A stretch of DNA of 48,521 bases from Achromobacter insuavis (lineage in GTDB: Bacteria > Pseudomonadota > Gammaproteobacteria > Burkholderiales > Burkholderiaceae_B): NCBI RefSeq assembly GCF_902859645.1, contig NZ_CADIJR010000049.1, positions 1-48,521 on the forward strand. Direction: 5' to 3'. The notes under the pieces are model-generated. The model was not told the DNA's origin and ran no database searches. It saw nothing but the letters and a program-made list of their open reading frames with translations. The position numbers and the translations under genes are program-made. Position 1 is the first letter of the stretch; the number at the start of each line of letters is the position of its first letter. This document shows positions 29,783-40,350 of this stretch, piece by piece.

Positions 29783-30972
29783 ACCCGTCCTCCGCGCATC
29801 ATGATGCGGCTTTCCACATCCACCCGTATCAGCATGGCCAGGGCGCACAGGTTCATCACCACGCCCGAACCGCCATAGCTCATCAGCGGCAGCGTCAGGC
29901 CCTTGGTCGGCAGCAGTCCCAGGCACACGCCCATGTTGATGAAGGCCTGCACCCCGAACCACATCGCCACGCCATGCGCCACCAGGCCCGCGAAGGTGCG
30001 TTCCATGGCGATGGCCTGGCGGCCGATGTCGAAGCCGCGATAGACGATGATGGCGAACAGCGTGATCACCAGCATCACGCCGGCGAAACCCAGTTCCTCG
30101 CCCACCACCGCCATCAGGAAGTCGGTATGCGCTTCGGGCAGGTAGTGCAATTTCTCGACGCTGGCGCCCAGGCCCACGCCCAGCCATTCGCCGCGGCCCA
30201 GGGCGATCAGCGAATGCGACAGCTGGTAGGCGCTGCCGTAGGCGTTGTCTTCGTTCCAGGGATCCAGGTAGGCGAACAGGCGCGCGCGGCGCCACGGCGA
30301 CAGCCAGATCAGCATCAGGAAGGTGCTGACCAGCACCGCCAGCAGGCTGCTGAAGTACTTGCCGTTGATGCCGCCCAGGAACAGGATGCCGATCGCGATC
30401 GCCACGATCACCATGAAGGCGCCCAGGTCGGGCTCGAGCAGCAGCAGCATGCCGACGCCGGCCAGCGCGAACGCCATCGGCAGGAAGCCGCGGGCAAAGG
30501 CCTGCATGTGTTCCTGCTTGCGCACCGTGTAATCGGCGGCGTAGAGCAGCGCGGCCAGCTTCATCAATTCGGACGGCTGGAAATTCAGCGGACCCAGCGG
30601 GATCCAGCGGTGCGCGCCGTTGACCTCGCGGCCGATGCCCGGAATCAGCACCGCCACCAGCAACACCATCGCGACCACGAACATCGGCACCGCCAGGCGC
30701 TGCCAGACGCGGATCGGAATCGCCAGCACGACCGCGCCCGCCACCAGGCCGGCGCTGATGAACAGGCCATGGCGGATCACGAAGTAGTAGCGGCCATAGG
30801 AGGCATAGCGCGGGCCGTCGGCCAGCGCGATCGACGCCGAATACACCATCAGCAGGCCGAGCAGCAGCAAGGTCGACGCCGCAATCGCGAGCGGCATGTC
30901 GAAATTGCGCATGCGGGTACGGCCGGGCCGTACGGCGTTGACGCTGGCGGTGAGATCGGCGATCAGGCTCAT
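29779..30972 (-). CDS. ftsW: Peptidoglycan glycosyltransferase FtsW
   Basis: SEDS-family polymerase of septal peptidoglycan in the inner membrane, acting with FtsI. The 397-residue product has about ten hydrophobic segments and the SEDS blocks [45 protein letters not shown] and [15 protein letters not shown]. It overlaps murD by four bases and murG by four bases. The ATG at 30972 gives a 25-residue cytoplasmic leader before the first membrane segment. Confidence 0.96.
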   Translation of the reverse strand: MSLIADLTASVNAVRPGRTRMRNFDMPLAIAASTLLLLGLLMVYSASIALADGPRYASYGRYYFVIRHGLFISAGLVAGAVVLAIPIRVWQRLAVPMFVVAMVLLVAVLIPGIGREVNGAHRWIPLGPLNFQPSELMKLAALLYAADYTVRKQEHMQAFARGFLPMAFALAGVGMLLLLEPDLGAFMVIVAIAIGILFLGGINGKYFSSLLAVLVSTFLMLIWLSPWRRARLFAYLDPWNEDNAYGSAYQLSHSLIALGRGEWLGVGLGASVEKLHYLPEAHTDFLMAVVGEELGFAGVMLVITLFAIIVYRGFDIGRQAIAMERTFAGLVAHGVAMWFGVQAFINMGVCLGLLPTKGLTLPLMSYGGSGVVMNLCALAMLIRVDVESRIMMRGGRV

Positions 30973-32501
30973 GCCACCTCTCCCCGGTCGCGGGCCAGGT
31001 CTTCGACCTCTTCCACGAACACTTGCCCGCGATGCGGGTAATTGCGGAACATGTCCATGCTGGCGCAGGCGGGCGACAACAGCACGGCGTCGCCGGGCTG
31101 CGCCAGGTCGGCGGCGCGGCGCACCGCGTCGCGCAGCGAGTCCACGGCGATGCAGTCGACGCCGGTCGCGGCCAGCACGCGGCCGATCTCGGGACCGTCC
31201 TGGCCGATCAGCAGCACCGCGCGCGCATGGCGCGACACCCCCGGGATCAGCGGCGAGAAGTCCTGCCCCTTGCCCAGCCCCCCGGCGATCAGCACCACCG
31301 GCTGGCCCAGGCCTTCGAGCGCGGCCACGGTGGCGCCAACGTTGGTGCCCTTGCTGTCATTGATGTAGTCGACGCCGCCGATGTTGCGCACGAAGGCGGC
31401 GCGATGCGGCTCGCCCGCGTACTCGCGCAGGGTGCGCAGCATGGCGCCCCAACCCAGGTCCAGGCAGCGCGCAAGCTGCAAGGCGGCCAGCGCGTTCAAG
31501 GCATTGTGGATGCCGCGGATGCGCAGCGCATCGACCGGCATCAGGCGGCTCATGCGGCCCTTGGCGCGCACCGGCTCCGGCGCATCCTTCTTGCGGCGCA
31601 CGGGCGCCACGGGTTCGTCGAAATCGACCGGCTCGGCCGCCACCAGCCAGGCCACGCCCTGGCCCAGCTCCAGGCCCATGTCGCCGACCAGCGCCGGCAC
31701 GTCGCGGCCGAAACTGCGCACGGGCATGGCGTCCAGCGACGGCACCATGTCCACGGTATACGGATCGTCGCGGTTGACGATGGCGATGCGCGCCATCTTC
31801 AGCAGGCGCGCCTTGGCGCGGGCGTAGGCGTCCATGCCGCCGTGCCAGTCCAGGTGATCCTGCGTCACGTTGAGCACGACGGCGGCATCAGCCATCAGCG
31901 TGTACGAGGTCTCGAGCTGGAAACTCGACAGTTCCAGCACCCACGCCTGCGGCAGGTCGTCGGCGTCCAGCGCCCCCATCAGCGCGGTCAGCGCGGCCGG
32001 GCTGATGTTGCCCGCGGCCAGCACCGACAGGCCGCTGGCCTCGAGCAGGTCGCGCGTCAGCGCGGTGACAGTGGTCTTGCCGTTGGTGCCGGTCACCGCC
32101 AGCACGCGCGGGCGGTATTCACGGGTCTCGGCCAGCTCGGCCAGCGCCCGCGCAAACAATTCGATCTCGCCGATGACTTCGATGCCGCGGGCCTTGGCCT
32201 CGCGCAGCAGATCGCCGGCCGGCGCGCCTTCGGGCGCCAGTCCCGGGCTGATGACGACCTGGTCCACGCCGTCCAGCAGCGCGACATCGAAAGACGTGTC
32301 GCAGCCGAGGCGGTATTCCACCTCGGCCTGCGCCAGCGCGTCTTGCAGCGCCGCCAGGCCGCCCGGCTCCGCGCGCGTGTCGGCCACCCGCAGGCGGGCG
32401 CCCTGGCGGGCGCTCCAGCGTGCGGCGGCGACACCCGACTCGCCCAATCCGAGGATCAGGACGAGCGGCGCATCGGCGCGGGAGGTTTCCATCGTATTCA
32501 T
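30969..32501 (-). CDS. murD: UDP-N-acetylmuramoyl-L-alanine--D-glutamate ligase MurD
   Basis: Adds D-glutamate to UDP-MurNAc-L-Ala. The 510-residue product has the N-terminal [18 protein letters not shown] loop GTNGKTT (138-144), [17 protein letters not shown] and a C-terminal [12 protein letters not shown]. It is about 70 residues longer than E. coli MurD. The excess includes a charged Pro/Lys-rich insertion near 290-320 in the central domain, of the kind I would expect in betaproteobacterial MurD. It overlaps mraY by four bases (ATGA) and ftsW by four. Confidence 0.95.
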   Translation of the reverse strand: MNTMETSRADAPLVLILGLGESGVAAARWSARQGARLRVADTRAEPGGLAALQDALAQAEVEYRLGCDTSFDVALLDGVDQVVISPGLAPEGAPAGDLLREAKARGIEVIGEIELFARALAELAETREYRPRVLAVTGTNGKTTVTALTRDLLEASGLSVLAAGNISPAALTALMGALDADDLPQAWVLELSSFQLETSYTLMADAAVVLNVTQDHLDWHGGMDAYARAKARLLKMARIAIVNRDDPYTVDMVPSLDAMPVRSFGRDVPALVGDMGLELGQGVAWLVAAEPVDFDEPVAPVRRKKDAPEPVRAKGRMSRLMPVDALRIRGIHNALNALAALQLARCLDLGWGAMLRTLREYAGEPHRAAFVRNIGGVDYINDSKGTNVGATVAALEGLGQPVVLIAGGLGKGQDFSPLIPGVSRHARAVLLIGQDGPEIGRVLAATGVDCIAVDSLRDAVRRAADLAQPGDAVLLSPACASMDMFRNYPHRGQVFVEEVEDLARDRGEVA

Positions 32502-33667
32502 CGCAACTTCAGGGTTGAGAGGCCAATCAGCACCAGCATCATGCTGATGATCCAGAAACGCACGACCACCTGGGTTTCCTTCCAGCCGCCCACTTCAAAG
32601 TGATGATGCAGCGGCGCCATGCGGAATATGCGTCGACCTGTTCCATAACGTCGCTTGGTGTACTTGAACCACGTCACCTGGATCATCACCGACAGGGTCT
32701 CGACCACGAACACGCCGCCCATGATGAACAGCACGATCTCCTGGCGCACGATGACCGCGATGGTGCCCAGCGCGCCGCCCAGCGCCAGCGCGCCGACGTC
32801 ACCCATGAAGACCTGCGCCGGATACGCGTTGAACCACAAAAATGCCAGCCCCGCGCCGCCGATCGCCGCGCACAGCACCATCAGTTCCGATGCGCCGGGG
32901 ATGTACGGAAACAGCAGGTACTTCGAATAGTCGACGCGGCCGACCACGTAGGCGAAGATGCCGAGCGCGCTGCCGACCATCACGGTGGGCATGATCGCCA
33001 GGCCATCGAGGCCGTCGGTCAGGTTGACGGCGTTGCTGGTGCCGACGATCACGGCCCAGGTCAGCGCCACGAAGCCGAGCACGCCCAGCGGATAGCTGAC
33101 GGTCTTGAAGAACGGCACGATCAGGTCGGCGCGCGTCGGCAGCGACATCGTGAAGCCGCTTCCCACCCAGGCTTTGAAGAGCGGCCACAGTTCGGTGTTG
33201 GCGGGCGCCGACACGGCGAACGCCAGATAGACCGCGGCCACCAGGCCGATGGTCGCCTGCCAGAAGAACTTCTGGCGCGCCGGCATGCCTTCCGGATCGC
33301 GATAGACCACCTTGCGGTAATCGTCCATCCAGCCGATCCAGCCAAAGCCGAACGTCACCAGCAGCACCACCCACACGAAACGGTTGGTCCAGTCAGCCCA
33401 CAACAACGTGCTGATGGCGATGGAAATCAGGATCAGCACGCCGCCCATGGTGGGGGTGCCGGTCTTGACCAGGTGGGTTTCCGGACCGTACGAACGCACG
33501 GCCTGGCCGATCTTCATCTCGGTCAGCTTGCGGATCACGCGCGGACCGGCCACCAGGCCGATCAGCAACGCCGTGGCGCACGCCAGCACCGCGCGCAGCG
33601 TGATGTACTCGAACACGCCCAGCGCGCGCACATCATCGGAAAGCAGACGGGCGATCTCAAGCAGCAT
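32498..33667 (-). CDS. mraY: Phospho-N-acetylmuramoyl-pentapeptide-transferase MraY
   Basis: Integral membrane enzyme that attaches phospho-MurNAc-pentapeptide to undecaprenyl phosphate to give lipid I. The 389-residue product has about ten membrane segments, the catalytic aspartates in GWMDDYRK and [10 protein letters not shown], and the conserved [11 protein letters not shown] loop near the C-terminus. The ATG at 33667 (MLLEIARLL) is the family start and overlaps the end of murEF by 11 bases. An earlier in-frame start at 33703 would add 12 non-conserved residues. Confidence 0.97.
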   Translation of the reverse strand: MLLEIARLLSDDVRALGVFEYITLRAVLACATALLIGLVAGPRVIRKLTEMKIGQAVRSYGPETHLVKTGTPTMGGVLILISIAISTLLWADWTNRFVWVVLLVTFGFGWIGWMDDYRKVVYRDPEGMPARQKFFWQATIGLVAAVYLAFAVSAPANTELWPLFKAWVGSGFTMSLPTRADLIVPFFKTVSYPLGVLGFVALTWAVIVGTSNAVNLTDGLDGLAIMPTVMVGSALGIFAYVVGRVDYSKYLLFPYIPGASELMVLCAAIGGAGLAFLWFNAYPAQVFMGDVGALALGGALGTIAVIVRQEIVLFIMGGVFVVETLSVMIQVTWFKYTKRRYGTGRRIFRMAPLHHHFEVGGWKETQVVVRFWIISMMLVLIGLSTLKLR

Positions 33668-36521
33668 GGTTGTCCCCCTGCCCCTTGGACGCTTGTCCGT
33701 CATTGGAAATAAAAGCCGTCACTACCCGCTCCATGCGCATAAAGCGCGATCCCTTTATCAATACGCAGGACGCGCGCAGGCCGCGCAATGCGGCAACGAC
33801 TTCGTCTACCGATGCGCAGGCGTGCGCGCCCGTGCCGTAGGCGGCAGCGGCCGCCCGGCTGGCATCGCCTAGCGTGATGAGCGCATCGAGGCCAAGCTCG
33901 CGCGCGTAATTGCCCACCTCTTCATGCATGGCGGGGCCGTTGTCCCCGACCTCGCCCATGTCGCCCAGTACCAGGACACGCGTGCCGGCCATGCGGGCCA
34001 GCACATCGATGGCCACGCGAACCGAGTCGGGGTTGGCATTGTAGGTGTCATCAATGAGCAACGTTCCGTCACTCAATTTCTTGTGCTGCATGCGGCCCGC
34101 GACCGGGCTGAAACCGGCCAGCGCCCGCACGGCGACATCGAGCGGCGCGCCCGCGGCGATGGCGCTGGCGATCGCCGCCAGCGCATTGCGCAGGTTGTGC
34201 ACGCCGGGCACCGGCAGCGTCAGGTCGGCGCTGCCCATCGGCGTCACCACGCGGCAGCGCGTCGAATCGACGTCCGCCAGGATCTGCTCGGCATAGACAT
34301 CCAGACCGGGCTGCAGGCCAAAACGCAGCGCGCGGCGCGGCGCGGCCAGCTTGTCCCAGATCGCCGCGTAGGGCTCGTCGCCGGGATAGACGGCCACGCC
34401 GTCCGCCGGCAGCGCCGCGATGGCGGCGCCGTTTTCCAGCGCCACCGCTTCCACGGTGTGCATGAATTCCTGGTGTTCGCGCTGGGCATTGGTCACCAGC
34501 GCCACGCTCGGCGCCGCGATGGCGGCCAGCTGGGCGATCTCGCCCGGATGGTTCATGCCGAGCTCGAACACGGCGGCGCGATGTTCCGGACGCAGGCGCA
34601 GCAGCGTCAGCGGCACGCCGATGTCGTTGTTCAGGTTGCCGGCGGTCGCCAGGCGGCCCGCCTCGCCGCGCCAACCCGCCAGCATGGCCGAGATCATTTC
34701 CTTGGTGGTGGTCTTGCCGTTGCTGCCGGTCACCGCCACCACAGGCAGCGTGAAGCGGGCGCGCCAGGCCGCGCCGATGCGCATCAGCGCCACGCGGGTA
34801 TCGCCCAGCACCAGTTGCGGCAGGGTCGAATCCGGCACGGCATGCGCCACCACCGCGGCGCAGGCGCCACGCTCGGCGGCCTGGTCCAGGTAGTTGTGGG
34901 CGTCGAAGTTGTCGCCCACCAACGCCACGAACAGCTCGCCGGCGCCGATGCGCCGGGTGTCCGTCGACACGCCCTTGACCAACGGCAGCAGCAGCGCCAG
35001 CCGCGCCCACTCACGGTCATCGAACGGCAGTTTCTCGCCGCCGATGTCCTGGTAGGTTTCGTGACCCTTGCCCGCCAGCAGCACCACGTCTTCAGGCGCG
35101 CTGGCCCAGACGGTCTGCATGATGGCGCGGGCGCGGTCGACCTGGACGTCGGCGCCAGCCTCGGCCGGAATGCCCGCCAGGATCTGCGCCACGATGGCCT
35201 CGGGCGATTCGCTGCGGGGGTTGTCGCTCGACACCACCACGTGATCGGCCAGCTCGGCGGCGATGCGGCCCATTTCCGGACGCTTGCCCGGATCGCGCTC
35301 GCCGCCGCAGCCGAACACGCACACCAGGCGGCCGGCGCGCGCCTGCGCCACCGGACGCAGCGCGGTCAGCGCGCGCGCCAGCGCGTCGGGCGTATGGGCA
35401 TAGTCGACCACCACCAGCGCGCCGCGGCCGGCATTGGCCTGGGTGCTGGCGGCAACGGGTTCCACCGTCTGCAGGCGGCCATCGACCGGATCGGTCGCGG
35501 CCAGCTCACGCGCGATCTGCGCGAACGGCAGGCCCAGCTTGTACAGCACGCCCGCCACCAGCAGCAGGTTGGAGACGTTGTGCGCCCCCAGCAGGCGCGT
35601 CACGATCTGCGCCTCGCCATGCGGCGACACCAGGGTGAAGATCTGTCCTTGCGCGGTGGCCTGCAGGTCACGCGCGCGCATCGCGGCCGGAATCGCCGGA
35701 TCCGCGCTTAGGCTGTAGCCCATCACCGACAGGTCGGACGGCAGCGAAGCGATCAGGCGGCGGCCGGCTTCGTCGTCGGCGTTCACCACCGCGGCGCTCA
35801 GGCCGGGCCAGCGGAACAGGCGCGCCTTGGCGGCCTCGTAGCGTTCCATGGTGCCGTGATAGTCGAGATGATCGCGGGTCAGGTTGGTGTAGGCGGCCAG
35901 CGCCACCCGCACGCCGTCCATGCGGCCCTGCTCGATACCGATCGACGACGCCTCCATCGCCACCGCCTTGGCGCCGGCGTCGCGCATGGCGGCCAGCAGG
36001 CGGTGCACGGTCAGCACGTCGGGGGTCGTGAGGCTGCCGCCCAGCGTCTGCCCGTCGGGCAGCACGGCGCCCAGGGTGCCGATGGTGCCGCAGGGCTTGT
36101 CGTTGCGGCCCAGCGCGTGGGCGATCCATTGCACCGACGAGGTCTTGCCGTTGGTGCCGGTCACGGCCACCACGGCCAGCGCCGACGACGGCCGGCCGTA
36201 CCAGGTGTCGCCCAGCTCGCCCAGCAGGGCGCGCAGGCCGGTCACCGGCAACATCGGCGTATCGCCAGCGGCCGCCGCGGCCTCGATGGCCTCGGTCGCG
36301 GGCGCTTCGAACAACACCGCGCTGGCGCCCAGCGCCAACGCCTTCTCTATATATAGACGGCCATCGCTGGACAGCCCCGGGCAGGCGACGAACACATCGC
36401 CCGGCTCGATCTCGCGGGAGTCCAGCTTCAGGTGCGCGGTCAACGACACGCGCGAATGCAACCACGCCACGGCTTGTTCGACCGTGGCGGCGGGGGATGA
36501 GAGGAAGCCTTTGGCGCTCAT
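33657..36521 (-). CDS. murEF: Bifunctional MurE-MurF ligase (fusion)
   Basis: One uninterrupted 954-residue reading frame joins two consecutive peptidoglycan ligases. The MurE half (1 to about 510) has ATP loop GTNGKTS (122-128) and DNPRSE (433-438), the motif that selects meso-diaminopimelate. The MurF half (about 515-954) has GSNGKTTT (599-606), which together with [10 protein letters not shown] identifies the D-Ala-D-Ala adding ligase. The MurF part starts directly at [15 protein letters not shown], so the usual N-terminal strand-helix segment of free MurF is missing. Fused murE-murF genes are known from Bordetella. It overlaps ftsI by four bases and mraY by 11. A run of rare codons (CTA TAT ATA) falls in the MurE part. 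Confidence 0.95.
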   Translation of the reverse strand: MSAKGFLSSPAATVEQAVAWLHSRVSLTAHLKLDSREIEPGDVFVACPGLSSDGRLYIEKALALGASAVLFEAPATEAIEAAAAAGDTPMLPVTGLRALLGELGDTWYGRPSSALAVVAVTGTNGKTSSVQWIAHALGRNDKPCGTIGTLGAVLPDGQTLGGSLTTPDVLTVHRLLAAMRDAGAKAVAMEASSIGIEQGRMDGVRVALAAYTNLTRDHLDYHGTMERYEAAKARLFRWPGLSAAVVNADDEAGRRLIASLPSDLSVMGYSLSADPAIPAAMRARDLQATAQGQIFTLVSPHGEAQIVTRLLGAHNVSNLLLVAGVLYKLGLPFAQIARELAATDPVDGRLQTVEPVAASTQANAGRGALVVVDYAHTPDALARALTALRPVAQARAGRLVCVFGCGGERDPGKRPEMGRIAAELADHVVVSSDNPRSESPEAIVAQILAGIPAEAGADVQVDRARAIMQTVWASAPEDVVLLAGKGHETYQDIGGEKLPFDDREWARLALLLPLVKGVSTDTRRIGAGELFVALVGDNFDAHNYLDQAAERGACAAVVAHAVPDSTLPQLVLGDTRVALMRIGAAWRARFTLPVVAVTGSNGKTTTKEMISAMLAGWRGEAGRLATAGNLNNDIGVPLTLLRLRPEHRAAVFELGMNHPGEIAQLAAIAAPSVALVTNAQREHQEFMHTVEAVALENGAAIAALPADGVAVYPGDEPYAAIWDKLAAPRRALRFGLQPGLDVYAEQILADVDSTRCRVVTPMGSADLTLPVPGVHNLRNALAAIASAIAAGAPLDVAVRALAGFSPVAGRMQHKKLSDGTLLIDDTYNANPDSVRVAIDVLARMAGTRVLVLGDMGEVGDNGPAMHEEVGNYARELGLDALITLGDASRAAAAAYGTGAHACASVDEVVAALRGLRASCVLIKGSRFMRMERVVTAFISNDGQASKGQGDNHAA

Positions 36522-38245
36522 CTGCCTGGCTCCTTGATACCAGCAACAATTGTCGATTCGAAGGGCGCGTCCGGCCGCACCCCCATCAGCCGCAGACTCC
36601 CGCCAACGATATGGGAGAACACGGGCGCGGCGATCGCGCCGCCGTAATAGCCGCCGACCGTGGGCTCGTCGATCGAGACGGCCACCACGATCTTGGGATC
36701 GGACACCGGGGCAAAGCCCACGTACGAGCTGCGGTAGCGCTGCATGCTGTACTTGCCGTCGACGATCTTGCGCGCGGTGCCGCTCTTGCCGGCCACGCGG
36801 TAGCCCTGGACCTGGGCGGCCTTGGTGCCTTCCGGGCCGGCGGCCGCTTCCAGCATGCCGCGCACCAGCGCGGTGGTCTTGGGCGTATAGATCTTGACGC
36901 TGGTCGGATCGCTGTCGCGCTTGACCAGGGTCAGCGACACCATGTCGCCGTTGCGCGCGAACACGGTGTAGGCGCGCGCCACCTGCAGCAGCGACACAGA
37001 CAGGCCGTAGCCGTAGGCCATGGTGGCCTTCTCGATCAGGCGCCAGCGGTCCCAGGGACGCAGGCGGCCGGGGGCCGCGCCGGGGAATCCCACCTGGGGC
37101 GCCTGGCCCAGGCCCAGTTCGGTGAAGCGATCCCACATTTCACGGGATTCCAGCTTCTCGGAGATCATCGTCATGCCGATGTTGCTGGACTTGCGCAGCA
37201 CGCCGGCCACGTCCAGCGTGCCGTTGCGGCTGACGTCGCTGATCGTGCTGCCCTGGTAGGTGAAGCGGCCGTTGCCGGTCTCGAACAGGGTCGAGGTGGT
37301 GATGCGGCCCAGGTCCAGCGCCAGCGCGGCGGTGAACGGCTTCATGATCGAGCCGGGCTCGAACGTGTCGGTGATGGCCTGGTTGCGCAGGTTGGCGCCG
37401 TGAAAGGTCTCGCGCTTGTTCGGATCGAAGGTCGGCACGTTGGCCAGCGCCAGGATCTCGCCGGTGTGGACGTCCACGACCACGGCGGTGGCGCCCTTGG
37501 CCTGGTGCTTGTCCATGGCGTCCTTCAGTTCCTTGAACACCAGGTACTGCAGGCGGGTATCGATCGACAGGCGCAGATCCCGGCCGTCCACCGGCAGCGT
37601 CACGGCCTGCACGTCCTCGATGACGCGGCCGAGCCGGTCCTTGATGACGCGGCGGCTGCCCGGGCGGCCCGACAATTGCTGGTTGAAGGTCAGTTCGACG
37701 CCTTCTTGCCCCTGGTCCTCGACGCTGTTGAAACCCACCACGTGGGCCATCACGTCGCCGTCCGGGTAGTAGCGGCGGGTCTCGGGCTGCTGGTGCACGC
37801 CCGGCAGGCCGAGCTGCTTGATCTTGTCGGCCACGTCCATCGAGACCTGGCGCTTCAGGTAGACGAAGTTCTTGTCTTCCTCGACCCGGCGGCGCAGGTC
37901 GGCGATCGGCGTTTCCAGCAGCTTGGCCAGCGAGTCCAGCTGGCTGGGCGTGACCTGCTTCAGGTCTTCGGGGATGGCCCAGATGGCGCGCGCCGGCACG
38001 CTCGAGGCCAGCACCGCGCCATTGCGGTCCATGATCTTGCCGCGCGTGGCGGACAGCGTCAGGGTGCGCTCGTAGCGGCGCTCGCCCTGCTGCTGCAGGA
38101 ATTCGGTGGACAGCCCCTGCAGGAACAGCGCGCGGCCGGCCAGCACGGTGAAACCGCCGAACAGCAGGATCAGCACCAGGCGCGCACGCCAGGTGGGCAG
38201 CTGGCCGCGCAGCACCGGATTGTCGAAGAACGGAACGCGCTTCAT
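36518..38245 (-). CDS. ftsI: Septal peptidoglycan transpeptidase FtsI (PBP3)
   Basis: Class B penicillin-binding protein that cross-links septal peptidoglycan with FtsW. The 575-residue product has one N-terminal membrane segment (about 22-42), a dimerisation/pedestal region, and the transpeptidase motifs SIMK (299-302), SSN (353-355) and KSGT (487-490). It overlaps ftsL and murEF by four bases each. The ATG at 38245 gives the usual short cytoplasmic tail. Confidence 0.97.
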   Translation of the reverse strand: MKRVPFFDNPVLRGQLPTWRARLVLILLFGGFTVLAGRALFLQGLSTEFLQQQGERRYERTLTLSATRGKIMDRNGAVLASSVPARAIWAIPEDLKQVTPSQLDSLAKLLETPIADLRRRVEEDKNFVYLKRQVSMDVADKIKQLGLPGVHQQPETRRYYPDGDVMAHVVGFNSVEDQGQEGVELTFNQQLSGRPGSRRVIKDRLGRVIEDVQAVTLPVDGRDLRLSIDTRLQYLVFKELKDAMDKHQAKGATAVVVDVHTGEILALANVPTFDPNKRETFHGANLRNQAITDTFEPGSIMKPFTAALALDLGRITTSTLFETGNGRFTYQGSTISDVSRNGTLDVAGVLRKSSNIGMTMISEKLESREMWDRFTELGLGQAPQVGFPGAAPGRLRPWDRWRLIEKATMAYGYGLSVSLLQVARAYTVFARNGDMVSLTLVKRDSDPTSVKIYTPKTTALVRGMLEAAAGPEGTKAAQVQGYRVAGKSGTARKIVDGKYSMQRYRSSYVGFAPVSDPKIVVAVSIDEPTVGGYYGGAIAAPVFSHIVGGSLRLMGVRPDAPFESTIVAGIKEPGR

Positions 38246-38532
38246 TGGGCACCTCCGTTGGCCGACACCGGCGCCTGGTTCAGGTACAGCGTGCGGTCAG
38301 GCACGATGGGAATCATCTTCAGGCTGTCGCGCGCGATCACGTCGACACGCGCATTGCGCGCCAGCTCGGCGCGTTCCAGCTGCAGGCGCCGCCAGTTGGT
38401 TTCCAGGTCGCGCGCCTGCGCCTGATCGCGACCCAGCTCGACGAAGAGCTGGCGCGACTGATACCGGCTGGTGACCAGGGAAATGGCCGACAGCATCAGC
38501 AAAGCCGCAACGATCAGGTTGACGCGACCCAT
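38242..38532 (-). CDS. ftsL: Cell division protein FtsL
   Basis: A 96-residue bitopic divisome protein that pairs with FtsB through a coiled coil and regulates FtsWI. The membrane segment is about residues 5-22 and is followed by a heptad-like region rich in Arg, Glu and Leu (FVELGRDQAQARDLETNWRR). The start ATG at 38532 overlaps the rsmH stop by one base (TGATG), and its stop overlaps ftsI by four. Sequence identity is low in this family, so position supports the call as much as sequence does. Confidence 0.92.
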   Translation of the reverse strand: MGRVNLIVAALLMLSAISLVTSRYQSRQLFVELGRDQAQARDLETNWRRLQLERAELARNARVDVIARDSLKMIPIVPDRTLYLNQAPVSANGGAQ

Positions 38533-39629
38533 CAGCGGCGCCCTCCCTTGCCGCCGCGGCGGGGCGGCGGCGCCAGATCGCTGCCGGGCAGCGAACCGAT
38601 CTTCACGAACGCCATGCCGCCCTCGGCGGGCAGGGGCGTGGCGGTGCGTTCGGCGACGCGCAGCACCGCCGAACGGGCGCGCGCGTTGGCCGAGACTTCC
38701 TCGTCCTCGGCCAGCACGCGTCCCAGGGAACGCAGGACCGGCTGGGGCATTTCGCTTTCGCGCAGGGGCAGGCGCGCATGCGCGGCGGCCGGACGAGCCG
38801 CCGCCGCGATGCACTGCTTGACCATGCGGTCTTCAAGCGAATGAAAGCTGATCACCGCCAACCTCCCCCCTGGGGCGAGCAGGTCTAGAGCTGACGCGAG
38901 GGTGCGCGCGAGCTCTTCGAGTTCCCGATTGATGTAAATCCGTAGAGCTTGAAAGGTGCGTGTGGCCGGATGCTGCCCCTTTTCGCGCGTGCGGACGGCG
39001 CTGGCGACGCACTCGGCAAGTTCGAGCGTGGTGCGCAGCGGCCTTGTTGCGCGGCGAGCAGCAATCGCCTTTGCAACCTGAAAAGCAAACCGTTCTTCGC
39101 CATAATCCGCTATGACCTCCCGCATCTCATCCACACTGGCTTGCGCCAGCCAATCCGCCACCGTGGGTCCACGAGTGGTGTCCATCCGCATGTCGAGCGG
39201 GCCGTCCCGCATGAACGAGAAACCGCGCTCGGCATCATCGATCTGAGGCGACGACACGCCCAGATCCAGCATCACGCCATCGACCTTCTCGATGCCGAGC
39301 TGCCGCAATTCTTCGGCCATGGTGGCAAAGCCGCCATGCACCACCGTCACCCGGGAGTCCGCCGCCGCCAACGCATTGGCTACCGCGATCGCCTCGGGAT
39401 CCTTGTCGAACACCACCAGGCGCGCCGCCGGGCCCAGGCGGCCAAGCAGTTCGCGGCTGTGACCGCCGCGACCAAAGGTGCCGTCCACGAAGACGCCGCG
39501 TTCCGCACGCGTAGCCGCGGCCGGCTCGTCGCCGGGCTGCGACCGTGCCGCGCCCTTGCCGCCGAAATCGGCCAGCAACAGCGCGTCCACCGTCGGCTCC
39601 AGCAGGACGGGCCGATGTTCGAATTCCAT
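38532..39629 (-). CDS. rsmH: 16S rRNA (cytosine1402-N4)-methyltransferase RsmH
   Basis: SAM-dependent enzyme that methylates C1402 in the ribosomal P site. The 365-residue product starts with the conserved [16 protein letters not shown] and has the SAM loop [10 protein letters not shown] (49-58), [10 protein letters not shown] and [11 protein letters not shown] motifs. It is about 50 residues longer than E. coli RsmH, owing to an Ala/Gly-rich insertion near residues 23-45 and a basic C-terminal tail. It is the second gene after the mra promoter, seven bases downstream of mraZ. Confidence 0.96.
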   Translation of the reverse strand: MEFEHRPVLLEPTVDALLLADFGGKGAARSQPGDEPAAATRAERGVFVDGTFGRGGHSRELLGRLGPAARLVVFDKDPEAIAVANALAAADSRVTVVHGGFATMAEELRQLGIEKVDGVMLDLGVSSPQIDDAERGFSFMRDGPLDMRMDTTRGPTVADWLAQASVDEMREVIADYGEERFAFQVAKAIAARRATRPLRTTLELAECVASAVRTREKGQHPATRTFQALRIYINRELEELARTLASALDLLAPGGRLAVISFHSLEDRMVKQCIAAAARPAAAHARLPLRESEMPQPVLRSLGRVLAEDEEVSANARARSAVLRVAERTATPLPAEGGMAFVKIGSLPGSDLAPPPRRGGKGGRR

Positions 39630-39636
39630 AACTCTT

Positions 39637-40065
39637 TCAGAACGAAAACTGATTCAACACATCCGGCATACCCTTGGCCAGATCCTCAGCCTCGCGGCTG
39701 GCCAGGGTAGCGGCATCCCACAGCTCGAAGTGGGCGCCCAGACCGAGCAGCATCACATCGCGCGTCATACCGGAAGCGTTGCGCAGTTCAGGCGCGATCA
39801 GGACGCGGCCGGAGCCGTCCAGTTCCACGTCCTGAGCGTTGCCCAGCAACAGCCGCTGCAACGCACGCGCCGTCATGGGAAAGGCGGCAATCTGCTCGCG
39901 CTTCTTTTCCCACTCGGGCCGCGGGTACACCAGCAGGCAGCCGTCTGGGTGGCGGGTCAGGGTCAGGCGGCCTTCCGCCTGCGCCATCAGCGCGTCACGA
40001 TGCCGGGTCGGAATCGAGATCCGTCCCTTGGCATCCAGCGTGAGCGCGCTGCTTCCCTGAAACAC
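39637..40065 (-). CDS. mraZ: Transcriptional regulator MraZ
   Basis: A 142-residue MraZ protein with two AbrB-like repeats: [13 protein letters not shown] near the N-terminus and [13 protein letters not shown] in the second half. MraZ represses the dcw operon by binding TGGGN repeats at its own promoter. The start is the GTG at 40065, which gives the family N-terminus [14 protein letters not shown] and has GGGG at eight-base spacing upstream. An earlier in-frame GTG at 40089 lies inside the MraZ-box region and would add eight residues. Confidence 0.95.
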   Translation of the reverse strand: MFQGSSALTLDAKGRISIPTRHRDALMAQAEGRLTLTRHPDGCLLVYPRPEWEKKREQIAAFPMTARALQRLLLGNAQDVELDGSGRVLIAPELRNASGMTRDVMLLGLGAHFELWDAATLASREAEDLAKGMPDVLNQFSF

Positions 40066-40073
40066 CACTTTTA

Positions 40074-40108
40074 CCCCACTTAATTGCACAATTTCCTACT
40101 ATTTCCCA
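40074..40108 (-). promoter_or_regulatory. MraZ boxes
   Basis: Read on the minus strand, TGGGA (40108-40104), TAGGA (40098-40094), TGCAA (40088-40084) and TGGGG (40078-40074) occur at exact 10-base steps. This fits the TGGGN-N5 repeats bound by MraZ in E. coli, with the second and third units degenerate. The first box touches the -10 element. Confidence 0.8.
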
Positions 40109-40136
40109 CTCTACGGTATGGCAATGGGGCGGTCAA
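40108..40136 (-). promoter_or_regulatory. Promoter of the mra/dcw operon
   Basis: A sigma-70 promoter on the minus strand: -35 TTGACC (40136-40131), 17-base spacer, -10 TAGAGT (40113-40108). It is followed by the MraZ boxes and then mraZ. Transcription would start near 40100. Confidence 0.75.
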
Positions 40137-40195
40137 GCGCGCGGTTGCAATTTTTTCAATCACAACAAGGACTTAGAGCAACTTGTAAATGCGCA

Positions 40196-40227
40196 AAAAG
40201 AAAAACCTCCCAATAAATCAGGAGGTT
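40196..40227 (-). terminator. Rho-independent terminator upstream of the mra promoter
   Basis: On the minus strand the stem AACCTCC/GGAGGTT with a 10-base loop is followed by a T-rich run (TTTCTTTTT). It isolates the dcw promoter from read-through of rnpB or of a small upstream transcript. Confidence 0.85.
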
Positions 40228-40350
40228 GCGTCACTATCTAAAAGTGCTTCTTAAGAAGTGGCGGCTAACAATGCCTTTGCATTGTTTTACCCAGCCCGCT
40301 TGCCAAGGGTTGACGGGCGTTCCGCGCCAGATGGCGGATGGCCGGGCTTG
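40228..40350 (-). other. Hairpin-rich non-coding stretch between two minus-strand terminators
   Basis: About 120 bases lie between the likely rnpB terminator (40351-40369) and the terminator at 40196-40227. They hold a perfect 12-base palindrome CTTCTTAAGAAG (40247-40258) and an 8-base-pair hairpin AACAATGC/GCATTGTT (40267-40286). No believable protein is encoded. A small RNA ending at the downstream terminator is possible, but no convincing promoter was found. Confidence 0.35.

Noticed and set aside
33657-36521. murE and murF as two genes joined by a sequencing error
   Set aside because: The frame is continuous with sensible domain order, both halves keep their catalytic motifs, and the fusion is known in related genera.
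33924-38425. Long plus-strand frames opposite murEF and ftsI
   Set aside because: Same shadow effect of GC-rich third positions; the minus-strand products carry complete catalytic motifs.
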